Assembly: GCA_012932295.1 (NCBI GenBank)
Contig: JAAONU010000019.1
Coordinates: 29,861,913 to 29,925,912 of the forward strand
Length of the DNA stretch: 64,000 nt
Direction: 5' to 3'
Source of the DNA: Cyclina sinensis
Taxonomy: Eukaryota; Mollusca; Bivalvia; Venerida; Veneridae
Shown: positions 56,801 through 64,000 of the stretch, piece by piece
Layout: every line of letters begins with the position of its first letter
Numbering within the stretch: position 1 is the stretch's first letter
Made by a program: the position numbers and the translations under genes
The notes under the pieces: model-generated
Told to the model about the DNA's origin: nothing
What the model saw: the letters and a program-made list of their open reading frames with translations, nothing else
The model's database searches: none

Positions 56801-57590
56801 AAGTACAGTCAAAATTGTCCTTGTATGGCTCACATACACCAATAGGCACCTCTGATGGAATAAAGACTTCTTCCTCACTAGTATTCATCAAACATACAGT
56901 CAAACCGTCAACTCGATGCTGGATTATACCCTCTACACCTACAGCTGCTTTGCTATGGACGAGCGGAAGTGATGCACAGAATAAGCCCAAATCCTCCATG
57001 TTCTGTACATTCTCAATTCGAACAGGAATACGTATAAGAGTCATAGGTGGAATGATAACCTTGGCAACTGTCATTACATTACAACTTATCTCCTTGCCAA
57101 TCCAACAACTGATGTTTGCTCTATCAGTGTATATGGTGGTTTCATCATAGTCTATCTTTGAAGCATGTTGAAGAAGGAAATCCTGCCCAAGTATCCCATC
57201 TGGTGTGATATCGCACACTATTGCTTCCACATCAAAACAGCCTTTCCCTAGCATCAGTGTTGTTCTTACTCTGCCAAGAACCATAATGTCTTTGCCGTTT
57301 GCCCCTTGTAACCTGTGTTTTGTTGCTATTAATTCTGGTCTTAAGCTTGGTTCAATCCTGTCAAAAACCCTCTTAGACAATAACGTTGTAGATGATCCAC
57401 TGTCTATCAGCAAAATAACTTCTTGGCCAAAAAGGACACTCTTAGTATATAACCCATTGTCTGATGTATCAATGTTCGCTAGCTCTTCTAATAAGTTGGC
57501 TGTTTGTGATGTCTCATCAACTGGCCATTCTTCCTCCACTAGCCCCTGGCCACCTAAGCTAGTGGACGCGAGTTTTCCGACTTCGTTGCC
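53829..57590 (-). CDS. pol: retrotransposon pol polyprotein
   Basis: The frame is open from 57590 and overlaps the gag end by 37 nt in the -1 frame, so a frameshift is the likely route; the first conventional codon candidate is a GTG at 57539. Counted from there: aspartic protease (IDSGSS about 45-50), reverse transcriptase (RFCVDYRRLN, then YMDD about 473), RNase H (LDTDSSEFATG about 616, RTDNSA), integrase zinc-binding HHCC (about 870-910), D-D-E core (CMDILGP, HSDQGRNF, VERFNRT) and a GPY-type C-terminal module (WNGPYLVEKK). All key residues are present and there is no stop in 1236 codons. It belongs to the Ty3/gypsy order PR-RT-RH-IN. Confidence 0.95.
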   Translation of the reverse strand, partial: GNEVGKLASTSLGGQGLVEEEWPVDETSQTANLLEELANIDTSDNGLYTKSVLFGQEVILLIDSGSSTTLLSKRVFDRIEPSLRPELIATKHRLQGANGKDIMVLGRVRTTLMLGKGCFDVEAIVCDITPDGILGQDFLLQHASKIDYDETTIYTDRANISCWIGKEISCNVMTVAKVIIPPMTLIRIPVRIENVQNMEDLGLFCASLPLVHSKAAVGVEGIIQHRVDGLTVCLMNTSEEEVFIPSEVPIGVCEPYKDNFDCTSFHITSTTKVNQGDTEIPEHLIDLFDRSKTELSEEQEAKLQALLIKYQNVFAKSSEDLGQNDSIKHEINTGNATPIRQPLRRLPIGKREVEQQEVRKMLERGVIEPSSSSWSSPIVLVTKKDGSVRFCVDYRRLNDVTIKDAYPIPRIEDCLDSLTGSKWFSTMDLNSGFWQVALSPKDKHKTAFSTSLGLYQFTVLPFGLANSPATFERLMENTLRGLNWEECLVYMDDIIVPSVDFRQGLDRLEHVLQRLESANLKLKPSKSIFFKKSVKVLGHVVSEEGVTTDPEKIAAVSQWAMPRTKKQLRSFLGLCSYYRRFVANFASIAKPLHKLCEKAQKFIWTDEAQLAFEKLKKALTTTPVLAYPKLGQPFILDTDSSEFATGAVLSQEFDGSERVIAYMSKSLNKHERSYCVTRKELLAVIVALRKFHTYLYGQKVFIRTDNSAVSWMRNLKLPTGQMARWIQELSTHNFEIVNRKGRKHSNADALSRVPCKVCRKYAADPAVIPELEALEECQHANDDSATVRAVTRSQTKMKHIPELLSGWDKDDIRKNQLSDESIGPVINLTDRNLPRPEQKEVSILSPETKIILRQWDRLVMQAGMLYRLWYEDGTDKLQLIVPRKNRQELMSLNHDIPTAAHLGWKATLSRIQKDYYWPGMKTDIQRFCRQCDSCCARKPSKASNKAPLGSRIVGGPMEKVCMDILGPLATSDKGNKYVLVICDEFTKWTEAYALPNQEAVTIARVFVDEFICRFGAPLQVHSDQGRNFESHLFKQVCKLFSIYKTRTTSFRPQANGTVERFNRTLLNMLSMYCNKNQRSWDVYLPQVMMAYRSTEHSTTKFSPNQMIFGHNILVPSKAVIGQPDEDPVDMDVDEYVADLQEKLSEIHTTARQNLKKQAVYRKKYYDVRAKHRCLEMGQPVWMHDPTRRIGVCSKLSNRWNGPYLVEKKLDDLTFLIRTSPSKPPKAVHIDRLLPYRGENLPRWMERFRQTPDV

Positions 57591-58963
57591 TTAGTTTTAG
57601 TTTGCTTCTCTGGACAGCTGCTTGCATAATGTTCCATTGACTTGCAAATGTAACAACCAGTGTACCTTCCCCTTATTTTGTCATTATTGATACTTCTTGT
57701 GTTGTAACCCTGTTTTGCTAGTTTAGTTTCAATCTTCTCTAGTCTGGTTATTATGACTGCCATCTGCTCCTCTAGAGTGAGCTTGGGCTTTTCCTGTACA
57801 GCAGGCTTTGATTCTGTTACATCTCCCTTAATCATTCTGATGTTGGAACGCTTTCTGTCATCTCGACCAAGTACGAGCTCATATCTCTCCACGACATCTA
57901 CTGCCTCTTGCACAGTTCTGCACTCCCTGTCCAAGCAACGACATCTCATCTCAGGACTTACACCTTTGTAAAACTGGTGAAGAGCAAGGGACTCCTGGGC
58001 TGCACTGTCAAGGTCTGGGTATGCACGCTGTGCCATAATGCGAAGGTCATCACCAAAGGAAGCCAACATCTCATCATTGCCCCGCCTTCTTGCCTCAAGC
58101 CTTGCTATGTACTTTGTCTGCTGCTTCTTGCTACCGAATCGATCAGATAATTTGCCGACCAGCCTTCGAAATATTATTCGGTCACGTTGTTCCAGACCTA
58201 AGTAGAAGGTACGGGCAGGTCCCTGTAGTCGTGAAGCGAGTGTAAGAGCCTTCTCTTCTTCAGACCATCTGCCTAGATCTGCACAATTCGAAAAGTGAGA
58301 GAAGTAAGACTCCCAGTCCCCGCTGCCATCGTATATCTCTGGGCGTATCGCAGGAATACTCGAGCGAGAAGCACCAACCCTTCCACAGCCACCTGGCTCT
58401 CTGTCATCACCTGAAATTCTTATCTCTCTCTCATGTCTTCCTCGGAAGCCAAAGTAATTAGGTCGCCTGCCAAATCCACCACCACTCTCATCAGAGTCAT
58501 ACTGACCATACCGCCTGCCTTCAGGAGCCAGCACATGCTCATCTCCATGCTGCTTTTGGACATCACCGAAATATCCAGGTCTCTTGTCCACTGAACGCCT
58601 AGCATCTCGAAACCCTCCATGGTCTTCCCCGATATCTCTGTGCCCAGTACCGATCAGGTTCCCTCGATCCTTTGGACTTCTGTGATCTGCATCATGACTA
58701 TGCTCACGTCCACTTAAGCCAGTATCCCTAGACCTCAACCTATCACCTGAACCATCACCGATTACTCCACGCTCAGTGGGACTTCTTGATGGAGAAACAT
58801 CTTTTGATTGCTGACCCTTCGACTTGCTTCGACCTCTGTAATCTGGCATCTGAGAAGATTTTGGATAATCTTCATCAACGCTTTCAGTAAAGAACTCCTG
58901 GGTTTCACCAAGTATGTCTTCCCCCTGGAAGTTAAACTGGACTTCACTGTCTGAGTCTCCCAT
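57554..58963 (-). CDS. gag: retrotransposon gag polyprotein
   Basis: 469 residues from the ATG at 58963 (MGDSDSEVQFNFQG). The N-terminal third is rich in R, S, G and D, with RS-like pieces (SRGRSKSK). The middle is capsid-like (WESYFSHFSNCADLGRWSEE, then LQGPARTFYLGL), the usual retrotransposon gag pattern. Near the end a zinc knuckle CYICKSMEHYASSC fits C-x2-C-x4-H-x4-C. It ends before a run GGAAAAC at 57572-57578 that lies in the gag/pol overlap. The open frame continues upstream without a stop through the primer site into U5 (to 59344), so a longer gag starting in the LTR cannot be excluded. Confidence 0.92.
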   Translation of the reverse strand: MGDSDSEVQFNFQGEDILGETQEFFTESVDEDYPKSSQMPDYRGRSKSKGQQSKDVSPSRSPTERGVIGDGSGDRLRSRDTGLSGREHSHDADHRSPKDRGNLIGTGHRDIGEDHGGFRDARRSVDKRPGYFGDVQKQHGDEHVLAPEGRRYGQYDSDESGGGFGRRPNYFGFRGRHEREIRISGDDREPGGCGRVGASRSSIPAIRPEIYDGSGDWESYFSHFSNCADLGRWSEEEKALTLASRLQGPARTFYLGLEQRDRIIFRRLVGKLSDRFGSKKQQTKYIARLEARRRGNDEMLASFGDDLRIMAQRAYPDLDSAAQESLALHQFYKGVSPEMRCRCLDRECRTVQEAVDVVERYELVLGRDDRKRSNIRMIKGDVTESKPAVQEKPKLTLEEQMAVIITRLEKIETKLAKQGYNTRSINNDKIRGRYTGCYICKSMEHYASSCPEKQTKTKATKSENSRPLA

Positions 58964-59201
58964 TATAATTGATCTAATCTGTTGTACCTTGAATAGATAG
59001 ATATGAGCTAATAAACATGTCTGCTTTGAGTCTCTTAAGCAGAGTATATGTACATATACCATTACATAGGACTTCCACTGTACCCTAAGCCTGAACTCCA
59101 TGAGTTTGATCCCCGAGCCACCACATCTGAGTAACCATCTTCCTTCTACCATCCCACTTGCATGGTTCGTATGCTGATGCCCTGTTAGTAAATCAATGGA
59201 C

Positions 59202-59219
59202 ATCCCACTTCTGACACCA
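59202..59219 (-). promoter_or_regulatory. primer binding site, tRNA-Leu type
   Basis: Minus strand TGGTGTCAGAAGTGGGAT, four bases after the 5' LTR end. Its complement ends CCA and resembles the 3' end of animal tRNA-Leu. Confidence 0.8.
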
Positions 59220-59223
59220 AAGT

Positions 59224-60674
59224 TGTAAGGTACCTCGCATCGGTATACACATCTATCGAGGAATGCCTTATAGTCAAGGATGGCGGTGTCTAAGGCCCTT
59301 ATGGTAATGAGACGTACACCCAAGTCTAACCGTTTGCCGGCCATGTGTAATGGCTACCGCACCTCGTTAACCTCATAGGGGCTGGGGCATCATGGGAAGA
59401 ATAACCAGTATGCATATGCTACCAACCCTTCTTGATAGCACATACAAACTGGTAAATCATGGCAACCCTTGTACTCCATACAAACAACAAAGCGATTGTT
59501 GATTATCAGCTTTAATACAGCGAAGATCGAAAATCAAAAGCTTATAATTCCAGTGTGAGACTCAGTCTATGTAATGGGATCTTCTATATCAGTGCTTAAT
59601 TATCACATTTTATTTAAGTTATTTATTCTAAGTCCAATATAACATCTCTGATTGTTAATCATATGATAATTTATCATCTTTAAAGTTCTTGTTAAAGTTT
59701 AATAATTCACAAAATTATTGTTGAACAAAATCATTCTCAAACTGAGCAGAAAAGTGTATAAATAAAGTACCTTGCTCTCAATAATGTCCAGTATTGCACT
59801 GTTTTTAATATAAGATCAGAAGATGTTTAAGCTTTGATATGACTTTTGAAGAAGATTGAGAAGATGCTGAGGCTGCCTGCTTCTCTTACTTATATACTTT
59901 TCCTGGGTATACCATGTGACAGCCTCAGCCAATGAAAGGACTGGCATTTCATCACCTATGTGATGAGTCCCTGACAAAAATCAAAAATTGACAATTAAAA
60001 CAATCATCCCGCGCGTGGCTCAATCGCGGCTCTCTAATAAATTTTGGAATACTACATAATACAACAAAGAAAATGACCTATTACGTCTGTATTCTTGAAG
60101 AGCCACGTGCATTTTAGCCAAGTGTAGGAATACAAGACAAAAATACTTACTATTTCTATACAGAGCACAAAAATATAACACAACAAATAATGAATTACAG
60201 CCTATCGTTCGTGGCTCAATCGTGGCTCTTCATTTAATTTTTACAAAGAACATTTCTGCGAAATTTCAAGTAAAATGACATTAAACTCATGAAAAGCCAG
60301 CCACTCCAACAATAGAAAAAGTAGTCCTTGTCTTCTTGACCCACATTTTTATGAATGAAATTCCTCAGTATTAAACATGTAAACCTTTCAATTGTCCAGA
60401 AAGGAGCCCTAGTAGATAAACACTACATTTCAACAGAGACAATGCATTTCTAGGTCATTGACTAATAAAGACATCTTCATACACACATTGTACTACAATA
60501 TTAAGAGAGAAAGCTGGAATTTTAAAGTTCAATTCTAGAAATTCAAGAATGGAATTATTGTTGTAATACATGTCATAGGTATGTCAAAGTTTAACTCAAA
60601 CAATTTAACTATGAATACAAAAATACATCTTATTGACTAAAATAATAACCCTGTAAGGGAGGCATTCCCTTACA
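59224..60674 (-). repeat. 5' LTR of the retrotransposon
   Basis: 1451 bp, equal in length to the other LTR and about 99.7% identical by eye. Minus-strand TATATAA near 59888-59896 would drive the element's RNA; the start is expected about 30 bases downstream. Confidence 0.95.
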
Positions 60675-61807
60675 CTATTTAGACAGTCAAAGAGATTTTT
60701 CCATTTAGCGCTTACTATAATTGTCAAAATTGGTTCGAGCAGAAAGTACTTATGTTTGCTTGAGTTTTAAATATTGTTTTCTTTACAGTTATTTCTCTTT
60801 GCATTGACCGAAAATGACATCACAAACAACGTTGTCTTCTTATCCTTTTCTCAGTTTATTTATTATCAGTATTAGCTGACCATATAACCGTTATTATTCT
60901 ATGTTGTTCGGGATGGTGCAAGAAACTGAAAGCATTGTCTTCCAGAGACAATGAGGGTTCTTAAAAAGCTCAGCGTAGATCACAGATATAATTATGTGAC
61001 CTCAGTTCACGTCTTATCCGGATGACAGCTGGTAGTTTTTATGGAGCAACGGGGTATCAAACTCACAATCGTCTGATTACAATTTTTATTCGTAACCACT
61101 GTAACAACCATTATAACAAGATTATTTACTTTTTTCCCTTATGTATACATGTTTTGCCTTATGATTCGTGATTACTCTCCCTGAAGGGTTGTTTTGAGCT
61201 AGCAAAATTTAACTGAATAAAGAAATATGGATTAGATTAAGTCAAGGCGAAAGAGTTCTCAGTGTGAAAAGTTTTTTGTTTACCTTTACGTATCTCTCCT
61301 TATATTTTCACTAAGATTTAAGATACAAGCTTTATATTTAACAGACCTTAAGGACATTTATTGCAAACACTAAGATGTAAGAATCAAACTTCGACATCGC
61401 CCACTAAAAAACTGGTAAAAACAACCAAAAGGTGGCTCTAACAGACTGAGCTGAACGGATCTCCTCCATCCATTATTTTAGGTATAGCACTAATACCTTG
61501 AATCTCGGACTAACGAGTCTCATCTGAAAGGCAGTTGGTAATGTAAATAGAGGAGCGTGTGAACAAACTTGCGACCCTAGATTACCAAGTACGTGTCTTG
61601 TTACAACCGGACCACTGATCCGCTTCTGAACGTTGATAATCTAAAGGTTACGCGATACTTGATAAATTTCGCTACATCAGTGGGTTGATTTTCTATAAAG
61701 ATTACAAAGATAAAGTTTTTATCATGAGTTCTTAAATCTTCCACACGAACTGAAATAAACATAGCTAAGAATATAGATTATTACATGCAAGATATAGTTC
61801 TAAGATA
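60675..61807. other. flank right of the retrotransposon, no gene seen
   Basis: AT-rich sequence. I searched its minus strand by eye for the missing GUSB N-terminal exon (LW.FRAD) and did not find it. Confidence 0.5.
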
Positions 61808-61960
61808 TTTGTTTGTTTTTGTGGAAGATGAGAATTTATTTCATCGAGTGAACACCATATGTTATATTTTCACGAGTGGCGCAGCCACGAGTGAAAATAT
61901 AAACATATGGTGTTCACGAAATGAAATAAATTCCCATCTTCCACTAAAAAACAAACAAAT
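61808..61960. repeat. 153-bp hairpin element
   Basis: Nearly perfect arms run from ATTTGTTTGTTTTTGTGGAA to the reverse complement at 61960, meeting at GAGTGGC-GCA-GCCACGAGTG. A few mismatches occur (TCATCGAGTG against CACGAAATGA). Similar in design to the hairpin at 49129 but different in sequence. Confidence 0.85.
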
Positions 61961-62873
61961 TTTCTTTTAATTTTATGCCAACATGTCAAAATGGGTATTT
62001 TATGACATTTTTACTCAGGGCCTTCAATAAATTCCCCATGGTAAGCCCCAAATCAGTTAATGCGTACTTTGGTCAAACCGTTACTCCGCACAAAAAAGTG
62101 CAGACAATCTCCAATACATATGATAACTTTACTTCTGCTGAAATAAACTGAATACACTTTCATCAAATAACATTTATTTTTCTCTACACAGTTTATCAAT
62201 ATTTATTGAATTTTAGCCATACATACTTTAATTATAAAAGCGGATTAATACGGAGTAATATTCAATCAATTGAACTGAAAGTCGGCCATATTGGATATTG
62301 TCCATGTGAGTTATGTAAACAATTCAGACATTTTAAATAATTTATGGCGAATTTCATCATTGTTCACAACTAGTTAGGCTCAGGAATTCAATATTATAAC
62401 TGGATTTAACAAGGAAAATAAATTTCACTTGCTGTCACTGTCTGAAATACAGCGGATTCTCTTGTATTTACGTGGTGGGGAAAAGTAGTTCCGGCACAAA
62501 CAGTGTATTATCAGATTGGTAATTTCACTGATTCAAAACAGTGGATTATCACTTTTATCTCACTGATATTTCCCTATATTTCATTGGTAGGCATAAAATA
62601 AAACTGATTTATCATATCGATAACAACATTATGGTTCTAGAGGTATTTTTAGCGTTATATTTGGTTGAACTTGTGCTAGTTTGCAGCTGAATTTCCTGTC
62701 ACCCCGAATAGAAAACTGATGATAACATTTCATTCGATGCAAAATACTCTCTTTAGACTCTAACACTTCTAAGGATGCTCAACGTTCTTGTCAAGCATTT
62801 TTAACACAATGCTAATATAGATAGTTTGTACTACTATGCGTATTTACGCACAGTTTTAATGGTACGTACCCAG
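61961..62873. other. AT-rich stretch, nothing recognised
   Basis: No gene, repeat or RNA structure that I can support. Confidence 0.45.
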
Positions 62874-63262
62874 CAAACAAAATATATGGGACCCATTTGG
62901 GTCCTATATGGGCACCCCATATGGGGCCCACATGGGATGTGCAACCGGGCACCATGAGGGGCCCATATGGGCTTGCTATATGGGCAGTATATGGACCCTA
63001 TATGGGTCCCTTGTTCAGACATCTGGGCAGTATATGGGCCCCATATGGGTCCCTTGTTCAGACATCTGGGCAGTTTATGGGCCTAGTCTGGATTACCTGC
63101 CCTTTTCTCTCCGTTCAATACTAAAATTTTATAGTACGACGGGAACCAGACTATATATGGGCCCTATATGGGTTCCTTGTTCGGACATATGGGCAGTATA
63201 CGGGCCCTATATGGGTCCCTTGTTCGGACATCTGGGCGGTATACGGACCCTATATGGGTCCC
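62874..63262 (+). repeat. 43-bp CATATGGG-type tandem repeat
   Basis: Units contain TATATGGGCCC, ATATGGGTCCCTTGTTC and GACATCTGGGCAGTATA. Spacing is 43 bp (63011/63054 and 63177/63220). A 60-bp unrelated stretch (about 63090-63150) interrupts it. It is much richer in G and C than its surroundings. Overlapping frames in both strands (repeating GP-Y/W-MG) are by-products. Confidence 0.8.
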
Positions 63263-64000
63263 TTTGACAGTTTCTGTTTACGGGCAGTATGTACGTCCCC
63301 TGGGTATGCTTGCAAGTGTCCATGGTAATCCTGGAACCAAGTATGAAGCTGTCCAAGCATTTGTTTTCTCATTTTCTGGCAGTCATCACATCTTTATATT
63401 GTACTACTCAAAATAATTGAACTTCCACAAAAACAAGATAAGATGTGATAACATTTAATAACTTAAAAAGAAAACAGTGAACATAGTTAAAAAGTCATTG
63501 GAATAAGCAAATCCGTTGATATCATATCCAACACCAATCATTGTTTATCAGTCACTGCTACCATTTGTTCATAAAAGGTTCTCTTTTTATATACCATACA
63601 TTCAAATAATGAACAAAGAACTATACAATGTATATATCAAAATTCTGTCAAAATAACCAAAGACATACAAGTGAATACATGTAGAAAAAAAGTTATTTCT
63701 GACATTTGACATAGAGTTGTGAACTTGACGAGTGACACCAAGTTTTGATTATCTGAATTTGCCTTGTTCTTGTGATGTGAAACATCAGAATAAAATATTA
63801 CATAAAACATTTACCAAAATAATTATAAAAATTATTAGAAAAATACCAAAGGTATTTATGAAATATGGCAAAACTGTTCAAATTCATTATCTTTGGATTT
63901 TAGCTATGGCCTTGACACCCCATAATTTTTCTGTGAATTTGTCTAGTAATGTAAACATTTAAAGTTATAGTTTAATTTAATTCTAGTTATTTTAAAATCC
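63263..64000. other. right end of window, no gene seen
   Basis: AT-rich; short frames only. Confidence 0.45.

Larger units (their letters stand above)
49760..60674 (-). mobile_element. full-length Ty3/gypsy-type LTR retrotransposon, 10.9 kb
   Basis: Two 1451-bp LTRs flank an internal region with a tRNA-Leu-type primer site, gag, pol (protease, reverse transcriptase, RNase H, integrase) and a third ORF before the polypurine tract. The LTRs begin TGTAAGG and end CCTTACA, and I count only four differences between them, so insertion is recent. gag, pol and ORF3 are all open. A target duplication is not clear: TATT flanks both sides only if the LTR ends are moved by one base. The element is in the same orientation as the GUSB-like gene and upstream of its first visible exon. 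It may move or be expressed today; this is inferred from intactness. Confidence 0.95.

Noticed and set aside
62834..63416. Overlapping frames with repeating GP-Y/W-MG
   Set aside because: Products of the CATATGGG repeat on both strands.

Overview
The window reads as nuclear DNA from a bivalve mollusc, probably a venerid-type clam. That is inferred from the AT-rich intron-bearing genes, a Roc-COR/death-domain gene, and dense copies of mollusc-type non-autonomous elements with a GTCCGTCC-type 5' tract, minisatellite cores and 3' hairpins. No bacterial features are present. Species cannot be fixed from sequence alone.

Left half (1-27.5 kb): three exons of one plus-strand gene (7085-7288, 10959-11511, 26457-26770) join in phase. 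They encode the C-terminal part of a COR-domain protein ending in a death domain, and a polyA signal follows at 27451. Its 15-kb last intron is a stack of repeats. A 157-bp tandem array (13.92-22.45 kb) is split by a Helitron-like element (14278-16085), a TTAA-flanked element with 20-bp perfect inverted termini (16910-18869) and a third element (19147-22177) that itself carries a TTAA MITE with a tRNA-like core. A second copy of that MITE sits at 23985-24423.

Middle (27.5-42 kb): mostly Helitron-like repeat families. One of them (31234-33116) carries dense AGGTCA nuclear-receptor half-sites, including perfect inverted repeats with 3-bp spacing. A single Kazal-type exon (39873-40065) lies beside a 1.36-kb interrupted palindrome (40323-41680).

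Right half (42-64 kb): eleven minus-strand exons of a lysosomal-type beta-glucuronidase (GH2) run from 49028 down to 42185. Both catalytic motifs are kept, but there is an in-frame TAG and a +1 frameshift in a C run. The N-terminal exon is not visible. Upstream of the first visible exon sits a young, full-length Ty3/gypsy-type LTR retrotransposon (49760-60674, minus strand) with 1451-bp LTRs, a tRNA-Leu-type primer site, gag, pol in the -1 frame, and a third ORF in the env position that encodes a two-finger C2H2 protein preceded by a splice-acceptor-like site. Two long hairpin elements (49129-49262, 61808-61960) and a 43-bp CATATGGG-type tandem repeat (62874-63262) complete the region.

The most unusual pattern is that seven otherwise unrelated repeat families share one layout: short subterminal inverted repeats, a GTCC-type tract, a minisatellite core rich in AGGTCA, then a 3' hairpin whose stem differs between families but stays paired, then CTAG or CTTG followed by host T. 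One insertion can be reversed exactly to an intact array unit.
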